Below are positions 1 through 9,825 of a DNA stretch of 64,000 nucleotides, piece by piece. How positions within the stretch are numbered: the stretch's first letter is position 1; each line of letters opens with the position of its first letter. Where the stretch lies: contig NZ_CP133269.1 of NCBI RefSeq assembly GCF_030915525.1, forward strand, positions 3,941,001 to 4,005,000, given 5' to 3'. The notes below the pieces were generated by a model, which searched no databases, had not been told where the DNA came from, and was given only the letters and a program-made list of their open reading frames with translations. The translations under genes were made by a program, and so were the position numbers. Source of the DNA: Neobacillus sp. PS2-9 (GTDB lineage Bacteria; Bacillota; Bacilli; Bacillales; Cytobacillaceae).

Positions 1-1225
1 CAACATAAGTGAACTTCACTTCTTTAACACCTAGTTCAGCTAAACCTTTATCCCAATATTTCTTAGCTTCTTCTTTGTTTGTCTTAGACCATTGGCCAGC
101 CGTATCACGGAAGTCTTTTCCATCTAAGAAAGCAAAACCTTTTGGTACTAAGAAATCAGCTTCGATAGAACCGTTTGCTAATACATCGTCAACTAATGCC
201 TTTTTGTCCACAGACAATGCAATCGCTTTACGGATGTTTTTGTTTTTCAAAGCAGGGTTCTTTTCGTTCATTTTTAACCACCAGATTGATGGCTCTTGGT
301 AACGTAATAATTCATCTGATCCTTCATATTGTGAAAGGATTGCAGCTTGTGCAAGCTTTGGTGTAATGTCAGTTTCACCAGCAGTAAATGCATTAGCAGA
401 TGCTTGTGGGTCTTTTGACACGTTGAAGTTGATTTTTGTTAAAGTAACGTCTTTAGCATTTGTATAAGTTTCGTTCTTTTCTAATACCCACTCAGTAGCA
501 GTTGGGCCATCCCACTTAGTCATTTTGAAAGGACCATTGTAAAGTAAGTGAGAAGCATCTTTCGCATAGTCAGCGCCTTGTGCTTCAACAAACTTTTGGT
601 TTTGTGGGTAGAATAATTGGAAAGTGATATAAGACTCGATGTAAGGTAATGCTCTTACTAGAGTAATTTCCACTGTATAATCATCTAGAGCTTTAATTCC
701 AAGATCTTCAAGCTTTGCTTTACCTTCAGAAATTTCAGTTGCATTTTTGATTTTGCCCATCATGAAGTATGGACCATAAGGTGAAGCAGTTTCTGGATTG
801 ATTGCACGTTGCCATGCGTATACAAAATCATGAGCAGTTACAGGGTCACCATTTGACCATTTTGCATCTTGTCTTAATTTAATAGTTAAGACTGTTTTGT
901 CGTCGTTGTATTTTGGCATACCATCAGCTACACCTGGAACAACCTTTTGGTCTGCATCTAAACGATATAAACCTTCGTTAGTAGCGTTTAACATTGTAAA
1001 GCCCATTACGTCCTCAGCCATTACACTGTCCATCGTTGGGATCTCAGCAGATTCTAAAACGTTAAGAACTTGCTCATCCGCTAATTTCTCTTCAGATCCA
1101 GCATTATTTTTGCCTTCATTTTTGGTTTTGCCTTCGTTTTTATCACCGCCGCCTGAACATGCTGCTAGGAACATGCTAAGTACTAGTGATAAAACTAAAA
1201 GTAGTGAAAGTTTTGATTTCTTCAC
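1..1225 (-). CDS. oppA: Oligopeptide ABC transporter substrate-binding lipoprotein OppA, 3' part outside the window
   Basis: Extracytoplasmic peptide receptor of an Opp importer, tethered to the membrane by lipid. About 408 codons are visible; the C-terminus lies beyond the window start (family proteins are about 540 residues). I chose the GTG at 1225 because GGGAGG lies 7 nt upstream and it opens directly into a lipoprotein signal: KKSK, a hydrophobic stretch, then lipobox LAAC with the acylated Cys at residue 23, followed by a Gly/Asn/Lys/Glu-rich linker. The family 5 solute-binding signature around WSNGDPVTAHDFVYAWQR is present. The trpS neighbour matches the B. subtilis oppA location, which is why I prefer OppA over AppA/DppA. 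The rest of the opp operon would lie outside the window. Confidence 0.9.
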   Translation of the reverse strand, partial: MKKSKLSLLLVLSLVLSMFLAACSGGGDKNEGKTKNEGKNNAGSEEKLADEQVLNVLESAEIPTMDSVMAEDVMGFTMLNATNEGLYRLDADQKVVPGVADGMPKYNDDKTVLTIKLRQDAKWSNGDPVTAHDFVYAWQRAINPETASPYGPYFMMGKIKNATEISEGKAKLEDLGIKALDDYTVEITLVRALPYIESYITFQLFYPQNQKFVEAQGADYAKDASHLLYNGPFKMTKWDGPTATEWVLEKNETYTNAKDVTLTKINFNVSKDPQASANAFTAGETDITPKLAQAAILSQYEGSDELLRYQEPSIWWLKMNEKNPALKNKNIRKAIALSVDKKALVDDVLANGSIEADFLVPKGFAFLDGKDFRDTAGQWSKTNKEEAKKYWDKGLAELGVKEVKFTYV

Positions 1226-1363
1226 TTGTAGACCTCCCTTTTCTATTATTCTGAAAAATTACTACATTCTCTATTATACATATTTTGAATTAATTGTACA
1301 TTATTTTTTATAATTTAATTTACAAGTTAGAAACAATTTTTACGTAATCATTACAAATAGCTA

Positions 1364-1372
1364 TGATATAAT
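1364..1372 (+). promoter_or_regulatory. Extended -10 promoter for the small membrane protein gene
   Basis: TG-A-TATAAT forms a perfect extended -10 element 75 nt upstream of the GTG at 1447. No good -35 hexamer stands out, as is common for extended -10 promoters. Seen in sequence; activity is inferred. Confidence 0.5.
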
Positions 1373-1446
1373 TTAGACTTATACAGATTTTCATGTATAA
1401 TATTCGGTAGTTTCCCTTATTAAATCAATGATTTGGAGGTAATCTA

Positions 1447-1812
1447 GTGAATCCTAGATTTAAGAAGAAATTTGTTGTTCTTGGACTAACACAGTTGTTA
1501 ATAGTAATAATTTCCTTCATTTCCAATATGGAAATTTCCTTACTTAGCTATATCAATATATCTTTTTACATTTCCTCTCTACTTCTGTTAACATCGTTGC
1601 TTCTCTACACGATTCATTCCGGCTTTTACGATGTAATAGGTAAATCCTTTAATCTTGCTTTTTCAAGAGGAGAAAACAAGAGAAAGTTGGAGGAAATTCC
1701 AGCACTATCTGAGTTAATCACTATCGATCAGAAGCCCCTCCTTTTTTACGGATTGGTCAATGGATTACTCATGTTAGGAGCTCTTTGCCTCTATTATTAT
1801 TTGCAGACTTGA
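1447..1812 (+). CDS. Small integral membrane protein, DUF3899-like
   Basis: Unknown function. The 121-residue product starts at a GTG with TTGGAGG about 8 nt upstream. It has hydrophobic segments at about residues 9-27, 29-51 and 99-118, with a charged loop between (SRGENKRKLEEIPALSEL). A two-helix hairpin, a cytoplasmic basic loop and a last helix is the layout I associate with DUF3899 proteins, found in many Bacillaceae near trpS and opp; this family call is from memory and not certain. It is divergent from oppA and precedes the trpS T-box leader. No catalytic motif is visible. Confidence 0.7.
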   Translation: MNPRFKKKFVVLGLTQLLIVIISFISNMEISLLSYINISFYISSLLLLTSLLLYTIHSGFYDVIGKSFNLAFSRGENKRKLEEIPALSELITIDQKPLLFYGLVNGLLMLGALCLYYYLQT

Positions 1813-1864
1813 AACTGGTTATGTTCTTCATTTATAATTAGCATAATCAAATATAAGATGTTTA

Positions 1865-2136
1865 GCGATGATAAAGATTAGTACGTATTTTCATTCGGTT
1901 AAGAGAGTTTGTGGCTGGTGAAAACAAACGCGAAAAAATACGGAATGGACTTTTGAGCTTCTATCTGAACCTTCTATTTAGGAAAATAGAAGTAGTAGGA
2001 ATAGACGTGATCCTTGCGTTAGTAGGACTCCAAAAGGCGACCAGCTATTTTGGAACTGAGTGACTCATATGAGTAATTTAGGGTGGTACCGCGAACCATT
2101 CGTCCCTATAGTATTAGGGATGAATGGTTTTTTTTA
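1865..2136 (+). ncRNA. T-box leader (tryptophan) of trpS
   Basis: A tRNA-sensing transcription attenuator. The canonical T-box core AGGGTGGTACCGCG is at 2080-2093. Stem I features (GAGAGTTTGTGGCTGGTG at about 1902) precede a specifier loop in which GAA-UGG-AC gives a Trp codon at 1946-1948. The leader ends in a terminator, arms AACCATTCGTCCCTA / TAGGGATGAATGGTT plus a T run, at 2094-2136. Uncharged tRNA-Trp should stabilise the antiterminator and allow trpS transcription. The specifier agrees with the downstream gene. Confidence 0.93.
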
Positions 2137-2141
2137 TATAA

Positions 2142-3149
<1,008 letters not shown>

Positions 3150-3165
3150 TATAAATTTTAAAAAA

Positions 3166-3213
3166 CAAAAGCCTGAGCCCAAAAGGATTTATTCCTTTTG
3201 GATCAGGCTTTTA
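3166..3213. terminator. Bidirectional terminator between trpS and yjbA
   Basis: Long hairpin, arms AAAGCCTGAGCCCAAAAGGA and TCCTTTTGGATCAGGCTTTT in slightly imperfect pairing, with A and T runs on either side so it can serve both convergent genes. Confidence 0.85.
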
Positions 3214-3957
3214 GTTTACTTTAGGACCATGTTCCATTTCCCAAAGCTTCTCGAAAAAGGGCTGTCCCTTAATTAAATTCTCACAAAAAGTTTCATGCCG
3301 TTTAGACCAGCCGTACTTTGCTTCCTCAAAGAGCTGTTCCCACGCTTCCTCAAAATTCAATTCTTGAATAGTCGAATATTTCTCAGGACACCATTCTGTA
3401 AACCAATACCTTACCTCTGCTTCATTATTTGATGAAAGTAATTGGTCAAGAGCCATGAACAATAGTTGCTTTAACTGACGTTCTTTTCTCGTCAATCCAT
3501 TCATCAGTTCTGGTTCAGGTGAAAGAATATGAAAATCCTTTGTTTTCGGTTGTCCATAAAAATGGTATTTTTTAGCTTCATGCTGACTAATCATCTCGTA
3601 AACAAGCTGTTCCTGTCTTGGAATTAGTCTGCTTTTTCGAATAGGGATGGTATAGCCAATCGTATCTACGGCTAAAATCCCTGTCCCGTCTGTGACAACG
3701 AAACAATAATCAAGTTGAACTCTTTCATGGTTTTTTCTTAAATATGCTTTCTGATAAATGTCATCTAGGAGCTGTTGAGGTAATTCTGATAAATCATTCT
3801 CGATGTAGTTAAATAGAATCGGCTCGATTTTTAAAAGTGGTACTTGGTCCAACAATTCCACTCCATCATCCTTACGCCATTCATGAAAGTGGCATACATT
3901 ATAACCGTTTTCTTCCCCTTCAAACCAATTTACCCAAACATCATGAAGATACAACAT
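3211..3957 (-). CDS. yjbA: YjbA family protein (DUF3603), unknown function
   Basis: A conserved Bacillaceae protein of unknown role; 248 residues from the ATG I chose at 3957. That start follows GAGGGG at a 7-nt distance; an in-frame GTG 15 nt upstream overlaps the ribosome-binding site and is unlikely. The N-terminus [20 protein letters not shown] is typical of the family. It is rich in aromatic and acidic residues, without a signal peptide or membrane helices, so probably cytosolic. Its place between trpS and the app operon is the same as in B. subtilis. No catalytic motif is visible. Confidence 0.85.
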   Translation of the reverse strand: MLYLHDVWVNWFEGEENGYNVCHFHEWRKDDGVELLDQVPLLKIEPILFNYIENDLSELPQQLLDDIYQKAYLRKNHERVQLDYCFVVTDGTGILAVDTIGYTIPIRKSRLIPRQEQLVYEMISQHEAKKYHFYGQPKTKDFHILSPEPELMNGLTRKERQLKQLLFMALDQLLSSNNEAEVRYWFTEWCPEKYSTIQELNFEEAWEQLFEEAKYGWSKRHETFCENLIKGQPFFEKLWEMEHGPKVN

Positions 3958-4140
3958 TTTACAACCCCTCACTTCAAAAACTGTTTGTCAATCAGTATGG
4001 GCAGACCTTAGTTAAATTATTCCTTAATATATATTTTGCACCAACTGTATTTATTAAATTTAATACTTGTCCCTTTAAATTATTCATATGTATATGGTGC
4101 GTCTCCTATATTTATGTTAGGAAATATATTGGTACATAAC

Positions 4141-4969
4141 TTGGGCTCATAGAGTGCTTCTATGCGACCTTCTTCTCTTTCTTTAGCCACTTTGGGCCCA
4201 TAGACCGCTTCTATGCGCCCTTCTTCTCTTTCTTTCAGCCAGTTTGGGCTCATAGACTGCTTCTATGCGCCCTTCTTCTCTTTCTTTCAGACACTTTGGG
4301 TTCATAGACCGCTTCTATGCGACCTTCTTCTCTTTCTTTCAGACAATTTGGGCTCATAGACTGCTTCTATGTGTAAATGACAAAACATTGCATAACAATG
4401 TACAAAAATGATTTTATGGAAATTAATTGAAGTTAGTGGGAAAGCGGAGAAACTTGACATGGAGCCTCTGTCTGGGGGCATGGCTTCCGAGCCAAGAAGC
4501 CAGCAGTATCAAGGGCTGGCTTTGCCACACAAGGCTATCATGCCCGCCTCTCCATGTAAAGTTGTGCTAGAGCTAAGGGAAAATGCCTGGGTCAATAAGC
4601 AATCATTTTTGTACATGCTTAAATTAGCATTTATATCTATGCGCCCTTCTTCTCTTTCTTTTAGCCACTTTGGGCTCATAGACTGCTTCTATGCGACCTT
4701 CTTCTCTTTCTTTCAGGCAGTTTGGGCTCATAGACCGCTTCTATTCGACCTTCTTCTCTTTCTTTCAGCCAGATTGGGCTCATAGACTGCTTCTATGCGA
4801 CCTTCTTCTCTTTCTTTTAGCCACTTTGGGCTCATAGACCTCTTCTATGCGACCTTCTTCTCTTTCTTTCAGCCAGTTTGGGCTCATAGACTGCTTCTAT
4901 GCGCCCTTCTTCTCTTTCTTTTAGCCACTTTGGGCTCATAGACTGCTTCTATGCGCCCTTCTTCTCCAT
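4141..4969. repeat. Array 1: about 11 units of a 52-bp dyad repeat
   Basis: Direct repeats at a strict 52-bp period; unit starts after the interruption are 4669, 4721, 4773, 4825, 4877 and 4929. Each unit has an inverted repeat, GGGCTCATAGA and TCTATGCGCCC around a 5-nt centre (CTGCT or CCGCT), then a pyrimidine-rich linker CTTCTTCTCTTTCTTTCAG. Linker and dyad are both conserved, unlike CRISPR spacers. Units differ at few positions (CGCCC/CGACC, CAGCCAG/TAGCCAC). The array lies downstream of appC and upstream of yjbA, and is interrupted at 4372-4635 by a MITE-like element. It is non-coding: 52 is not a multiple of 3. Confidence 0.9.
4372..4635. mobile_element. MITE-like insertion inside array 1, with internal RNA-like fold
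   Basis: A 264-bp segment begins TGTAAATG and ends CATTTATA (7 of 8 inverted match). A perfect 16-bp inverted repeat, ATGTACAAAAATGATT, lies at 4398-4413 and 4601-4616. It is flanked by TCTATG at 4366-4371 and 4636-4641; removing the element plus one TCTATG restores a normal 52-bp array unit. This is the pattern of a transposon insertion with a 6-bp target duplication. No transposase is encoded. The interior (4457-4557) folds into nested stems and three hairpins. I cannot name a family. Confidence 0.75.
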
Positions 4970-4976
4970 AACAAAA

Positions 4977-5007
4977 AAATCTACCATGTCGTAATGGTAG
5001 ATTTTAT
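4977..5007 (-). terminator. Terminator of the appDFABC operon
   Basis: Hairpin AAATCTACCAT-gtcgta-ATGGTAGATTT followed by a T-rich tract on the minus strand, overlapping the end of appC. Confidence 0.8.
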
Positions 5008-5915
5008 CTTCTTGATTTTGGATTAAAGGCGTCTTTTAAGCCTTCACCGATAAAGTTTATCGATAAAATAGTTGCAGTAATCGTTAAGGCAGGGGGCACC
5101 CAGATCCAAAGTTTAAACTGGAGTACATCTGGTTCATTTGCTGAATTTAACATATTCCCCCAGCTTGGAATTTCTTGAGGAACACCAAAGCCTAGAAAGC
5201 TTAAACCTGTCTCCGCAACTATCATTGTTGCAAATGTAATTGTCGCTTGAACAATAATGGTTGATAAGATATTGGGTAATAAATGTTTAACGATTATTTT
5301 AGCAGGAGAACAGCCAATTGAAATGGCAGCTACAATGTATTCATTTTCTTTTTCAGCAAGAATCTTACTTCGAACAATCCTCGCAATTCCACCCCAGCTT
5401 AATATGCTTATGGTCCCAATTAAAACCCATAACCCATTTACTTTTCCAAAAAGAATGGCATTTAGCACAATAACAAATACAAGAAAAGGAAAGTTTAAGA
5501 TAAAATCTGTAAATCTCATTAGTATACTATCTACTGCACCACCAAAATAGCCTGAAATCGAGCCAATAATTGTCCCGAGGAATATGACAAAAAGTGTACA
5601 GCTTAGTCCTACTAATAATGAAATTCGTCCACCATATAGTAACCTGGTGAATACATCCCTACCTGCCTTGTCTGTGCCAAGCCAATGTTTACTCGATGGC
5701 TCTAAAGACATCTGACCAATATTAATCCTTGTAACATCAGCGGTTGTAATATATGGTGCAAGAAAAGAAATGATTGCCACAATGACTAAGAATACAAAGC
5801 TAATCATAGCCAGTTTGTTCTTTAAAAACTTTTTTCTAGCGATAGCCCACGGTGATAAACTTTTTTTCGGGGGTGCTGTACTAATATTAGGATTTTTCTG
5901 AGTTACAATTTCCAT
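5004..5915 (-). CDS. appC: Peptide ABC transporter permease AppC
   Basis: Second permease of the App peptide importer; inner-membrane, pairs with AppB to form the channel. The 303-residue protein has the OppC-type N-terminal cytoplasmic extension (SPWAIARKKFLKNKLAMISF) leading into the first helix, five further hydrophobic segments, and the EAA loop facing the ATPases (around residues 200-219, SIGCSPAKIIVKHLLPNI). It ends with the family-typical GEGLKDAFNPKSRR. GGGGG lies 7 nt from the ATG and overlaps the appB stop. It is the last gene of the operon. Confidence 0.93.
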   Translation of the reverse strand: MEIVTQKNPNISTAPPKKSLSPWAIARKKFLKNKLAMISFVFLVIVAIISFLAPYITTADVTRINIGQMSLEPSSKHWLGTDKAGRDVFTRLLYGGRISLLVGLSCTLFVIFLGTIIGSISGYFGGAVDSILMRFTDFILNFPFLVFVIVLNAILFGKVNGLWVLIGTISILSWGGIARIVRSKILAEKENEYIVAAISIGCSPAKIIVKHLLPNILSTIIVQATITFATMIVAETGLSFLGFGVPQEIPSWGNMLNSANEPDVLQFKLWIWVPPALTITATILSINFIGEGLKDAFNPKSRR

Positions 5916-5926
5916 TTTTTCTCCCC

Positions 5927-6892
5927 CTAATCTAGCCTAATTCTCGGATCTACAACACCGTATAAAATGTCAGCTACAAGGTTGCCAACTAGTGTTAAGA
6001 AGGAGAATAACATTGTCAACGTCATTAAAACTGGGTAATCCCTGGTACCAACTGATTGTAAGAATAGTTGTCCAAGACCTGGATAAGTAAAAATTGTTTC
6101 AGTGATAATCGCTCCACTGATAATTGCAACTAAATCAAAACCTAAAAAAGTAATAAGTGGAATAATTGAGTTTCTTAAGATATGAACATTGTAAATTTTT
6201 CTCTCAGGCGTTCCCTTTGCTCGTGCAGTACGAACAAAATCTTTTCGGCTATTATCTATTATATCGTTACGTAAAAATTGTGTATAGCTTGCCGTACTTA
6301 ATAGTCCTAGGACTACTGCAGGAAGAAATACATGATGTAGGCGGCTTAACCAATATTCCAGTGTCCCATCGGTAACACCTATGTCAACTGAACCATTTGA
6401 GGGAAACCAACTTAACGTAAAAGAAAAAAGGAAAATGGCAAATACCCCAGCAATAAACGACGGTATGGATAGACCTAAATAATTTAGACCTCCAATTAAA
6501 TTATCCCCTAAAGTATATGGTTTTCTTCCGGCATATGAGCCCATAAAAAAGGCAAGAATATAAGTTATTAATATGGAGGTAAAACCTAGTAGCAATGTAT
6601 TAGGTATACGTTCTCCGATTACTTCTGCTGCCGGTATTTTAAAACGAGCTGACTTACCAAAATCCCCTTGAACAAAATCTCCAATCCAACGTGCATATTG
6701 CTGTGGTAACGGGTCATTATAACCCAGCTTTTCCCGCATATCAGCAATATATTGTGGGTCGGTATTCCTTGGGTCGATTTCCCCGCTTAGGGAATCTCCT
6801 GGCATCAATTTTGCCAAGGAAAAAACAACGATCGAAATGAGGAATAACATCGGAATCATGCCCAGAATTCTACGAAATGCATACTTCAGCAT
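5927..6892 (-). CDS. appB: Peptide ABC transporter permease AppB
   Basis: First permease of the App importer. I chose the ATG at 6892 (MLKYAFRRI) because AAGGAG is 7 nt upstream; an ATG two codons earlier is too close to the ribosome-binding site. The 321-residue protein carries the OppB-type N-terminal TM, the long periplasm-side segment with GFGDFG-like residues (DFVQGDFGKSARF, about 92-104), and the EAA loop RTARAKGTPERKIYNVHILR near residue 222. It ends GVVDPRIRLD, the usual C-terminus of this family. A large hairpin separates it from appA upstream. Confidence 0.93.
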   Translation of the reverse strand: MLKYAFRRILGMIPMLFLISIVVFSLAKLMPGDSLSGEIDPRNTDPQYIADMREKLGYNDPLPQQYARWIGDFVQGDFGKSARFKIPAAEVIGERIPNTLLLGFTSILITYILAFFMGSYAGRKPYTLGDNLIGGLNYLGLSIPSFIAGVFAIFLFSFTLSWFPSNGSVDIGVTDGTLEYWLSRLHHVFLPAVVLGLLSTASYTQFLRNDIIDNSRKDFVRTARAKGTPERKIYNVHILRNSIIPLITFLGFDLVAIISGAIITETIFTYPGLGQLFLQSVGTRDYPVLMTLTMLFSFLTLVGNLVADILYGVVDPRIRLD

Positions 6893-6947
6893 GTGCATTC
6901 TCCTTGTCTTTAAACTATGTTACATACATGTTGTATGTATCCAAAGT

Positions 6948-7005
6948 GTTCAAATGGGAGGAGGGAAATTGGAAGCAGTATACTTCCTCCCTCATCCCAC
7001 TGAAC
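6948..7005 (-). terminator. Intercistronic hairpin between appA and appB
   Basis: Long imperfect hairpin with a GGGAGGAGGGAA arm and a TTCCTCCCTCATCCC arm and outer GTTCA/TGAAC pairing; no clear U tract. Such structures behind binding-protein genes often protect the upstream mRNA or attenuate downstream expression; here that role is inferred. Confidence 0.55.
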
Positions 7006-7069
7006 CCCTGGAATTATTCAATCCTATTAAGCAATTAACATAGTTTTTTACATGTTAATCTTTTTGTAA

Positions 7070-8782
7070 TTATTGTTTAATCCACCATTCATTTGGACGG
7101 TTGTTACCAGAAACGTCGAACTTCACACCGTTAACGCGCTTGCTTACTGCCATTGTTTCTTCAAGCTCAGCAATTGGTAACACAGGAAGTTCCTTCATGA
7201 ATAGTTTTTGCCATTGAACATAAAGGTCTTTACGCTTTTCGCTATCAGTTCCTACTACATTAATATCAAGTGCTTGGTCTAATAACTTATCACTATCAGC
7301 ATTTACCCAACGAGGGTAGTTCCAAAGTGATTTTGTTCCCCAAAGTGGAGTTGGATCTGGATCAGCACCTGTTGACCAGCCGCCGAAGAATACTTCCATT
7401 GATTTATCTGCTTTTTCAAGCATGTCATAGTATAAGTTAGCATCAGTCATAGTTAACTTAGTTTTTAAACCTACTTCTTCCCAATATTGAGTTAACGCTT
7501 TTGCACGTGATTCGAATGTTGGGTTTGATGTTGCATAGTGACTGAAGTTTACAACAAATTTCTTACCGTTTGGATCTTCACGGAAGCCATCGCCATCAAC
7601 ATCTTTGTATCCAGCTTCGTCTAACAATTCTTTTGCTTTTTTCGGGTCGTATTTGTATTGTTCTAAATCTTTATTATCTGCAGCAATCCAGTGATTTGTT
7701 GGGATAGGACGGTTAACCGGTTTACCAACACCAAAGAAGAATGCCTTAACCCACTCTTCGCGATTAATTGCGTAGTACATTGCTTCACGAAGCTTTTTCT
7801 CTTGGTATTTTGGTTCATTCATGACGTTCTTCTCGCCATCCCAAGTACCTAATCTGAATCCAACATAATAGTAGCTAACACCTGGGTAAGTAATTGTATT
7901 TACATTGTCAAGTGCCCTTACTTGATCAATAATGCTTGGGTGGAATGATGTCATATCAAGTGTACCGTTTTTAAGTTCTCCCACAGATAGAGATGGGTCA
8001 ATAACTTTTACAACAACCTTTTCAATATGTGGTTTACCACCGAAATAGTCATCAAAGCGTTCCATTTCTACTGATTCACCTGGAACCACTTTAGTCACTT
8101 TAAATGGTCCTAAGCCCACTGGCTTGGTACGTACTTGCTCAGAGCTCATCATATCTTTTACTGCAATACCTTTAAATGCAGTACGGTTCATTGGGTATGT
8201 CCAAAGGTTATCCAAGTTGTTTACACGCGCTTTATCAAAAGTAATTTGGATATGGTAATCATCAATTACTTTAATACCTTCAATTTTATCTGTTTTTCCA
8301 TCATGGAAATCTTGTGCACCTACGATATTTCTAACGTTATCAAAACGTGGACCTTCATAGTCTTTGTTAGCAACAGTGTATAATGAGAATTCCCAGTCTT
8401 TTACTGATAACTCATCACCATTGTGCCATTTAACACCTTTTTTAATTTCAAAATCAAATACTTTATTATCTTCAGTTTTCCAAGAAGCAATATGTGGCTG
8501 TGCTTTCAATTGTGCATCGTAATCAATAAGGTTTTCATCAAAGAAATCAATTACATATTGGTCTGTTGCTGTTCCATAAAATGTGTAGTTAAATTTGCCT
8601 TCAGGAGCTGAATCAAGCGCGTATACTAATGTACCGCCATCCTGAGGTTTTTCAGCTGTTTCACCAGACTTACCTTCGTTTTCGTTTTTCTTTGTACCTG
8701 CTTTGTCGCTGCTACATGCTGCTAAGAATGCTGATAGAACAAGCATCAAGGCAGCCAGCATAAGCATACTTTTCTTCTTCAT
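7070..8782 (-). CDS. appA: Peptide-binding lipoprotein AppA
   Basis: Substrate-binding lipoprotein of the App importer, 570 residues. I placed the start at the ATG at 8782 (MKKKSMLMLAALMLVL), preceded by a G-rich Shine-Dalgarno; the frame is open upstream but no lipoprotein begins there. The lipobox is LAAC, followed by a Lys/Glu/Gly-rich linker. The SBP family 5 signature around VKWHNGDELSVKDWEFS is present. It lies third in appDFABC, the B. subtilis order, which favours AppA over OppA. It is a paralogue of the truncated oppA at the window start, with a different N-terminus. Confidence 0.93.
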   Translation of the reverse strand: MKKKSMLMLAALMLVLSAFLAACSSDKAGTKKNENEGKSGETAEKPQDGGTLVYALDSAPEGKFNYTFYGTATDQYVIDFFDENLIDYDAQLKAQPHIASWKTEDNKVFDFEIKKGVKWHNGDELSVKDWEFSLYTVANKDYEGPRFDNVRNIVGAQDFHDGKTDKIEGIKVIDDYHIQITFDKARVNNLDNLWTYPMNRTAFKGIAVKDMMSSEQVRTKPVGLGPFKVTKVVPGESVEMERFDDYFGGKPHIEKVVVKVIDPSLSVGELKNGTLDMTSFHPSIIDQVRALDNVNTITYPGVSYYYVGFRLGTWDGEKNVMNEPKYQEKKLREAMYYAINREEWVKAFFFGVGKPVNRPIPTNHWIAADNKDLEQYKYDPKKAKELLDEAGYKDVDGDGFREDPNGKKFVVNFSHYATSNPTFESRAKALTQYWEEVGLKTKLTMTDANLYYDMLEKADKSMEVFFGGWSTGADPDPTPLWGTKSLWNYPRWVNADSDKLLDQALDINVVGTDSEKRKDLYVQWQKLFMKELPVLPIAELEETMAVSKRVNGVKFDVSGNNRPNEWWIKQ

Positions 8783-8820
8783 TGTTTTCCCCCCTAGAGA
8801 AATTGTATTTTTTTCCTTTT

Positions 8821-9825
8821 TTAGTAAAGGTGGCAAGCTACTCGATGAGAAGGCTTCACCTCCTTTAATACTGGTTTACTTTTCGAACACTCCTCCATTG
8901 CCATTGGACAACGTGGATGGAATGGACAGCCCGACGGCGGATTAATTGGACTTGGTACATCCCCTTTTAAAATAATTCTTTCTTTTTTCACCCTTGGGTC
9001 AGGAGATGGTATTGCCGAAATTAACGCCTGTGTGTATGGATGTAGTGGTTGTGCATAAAGGCTGTCCTTATCTGCAATCTCAACCATATTACCTAAATAC
9101 ATCACACCAATCCTATCGCTCATGTGCTTCACAACACTTAAGTCATGCGCAATAAAGAGGAAGGTTAAATCAAATTCTTTTTGTAAATCTTTTAATAGAT
9201 TTAATACTTGTGATTGGACGGATACATCAAGTGCAGAAACTGGTTCATCCGCAATAATTAGTTTCGGTCTCAGGGCAAGGGCACGAGCGATACCAATTCT
9301 TTGGCGCTGACCGCCTGAAAATTCATGAGCATATTTATAATAGGCATCCTGTGGTAAACCCACTTTTGTTAATAAATCCATCACTTCTTGTTTTAATTCT
9401 TCTTTACTTTTTCTGGAGAAATTATAAATAGGTTCAGCGATGATATCCCCTACCATTTGCATCGGATTCAAAGAAGCATAAGGGTCCTGAAATACCATCT
9501 GCATATCTTTTCGAATTTCTTGAAGAGACTTCCCAGATATATTCGTTATATTTTTTCCGTCAAAGAGAATTTTCCCATCGGTTGGTTTTAATAATCGTAG
9601 AATCGTCCGACCTGCTGTAGACTTACCACAGCCTGATTCACCAACTAGTCCAAGTGTTTCCCCTCTTTTAATTTCAAAAGAGATATTATCAACCGCTTTC
9701 ACATTTCCAACGGTTCGTTTAAAAAAACCACCTTTAACAGGATAATAGGTTTTGAGATTCTGTATCTCTAATAGATTCTCTGCTTGAGTGGCCTCCTGGT
9801 TCTTATGTACAGTTCCGGTACTCAT
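8821..9825 (-). CDS. appF: Peptide ABC transporter ATP-binding protein AppF
   Basis: One of the two ATPases that energise App. The 334-residue protein has Walker [10 protein letters not shown] loop, signature FSGGQRQR, Walker B LIIADEP and the switch His (FIAHDLSVV). The C-terminal oligopeptide/dipeptide domain holds the cysteines CPFHPRC...C...C that in this family can bind an Fe-S cluster. The ATG overlaps the appD stop by ATGA, so translation is coupled. The long N-terminal segment before [14 protein letters not shown] is typical of OppF/DppF. Confidence 0.95.
   Translation of the reverse strand: MSTGTVHKNQEATQAENLLEIQNLKTYYPVKGGFFKRTVGNVKAVDNISFEIKRGETLGLVGESGCGKSTAGRTILRLLKPTDGKILFDGKNITNISGKSLQEIRKDMQMVFQDPYASLNPMQMVGDIIAEPIYNFSRKSKEELKQEVMDLLTKVGLPQDAYYKYAHEFSGGQRQRIGIARALALRPKLIIADEPVSALDVSVQSQVLNLLKDLQKEFDLTFLFIAHDLSVVKHMSDRIGVMYLGNMVEIADKDSLYAQPLHPYTQALISAIPSPDPRVKKERIILKGDVPSPINPPSGCPFHPRCPMAMEECSKSKPVLKEVKPSHRVACHLY

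Noticed and set aside
4408..4785. Open frame on the plus strand across the MITE and array 1
   Set aside because: It starts within the mobile element and ends in repeat units, has no proper ribosome-binding site and no recognisable protein.
4141..4969. CRISPR-like array
   Set aside because: Both the dyad and the intervening 25 bp are conserved, so there are no unique spacers, and no cas genes are nearby.
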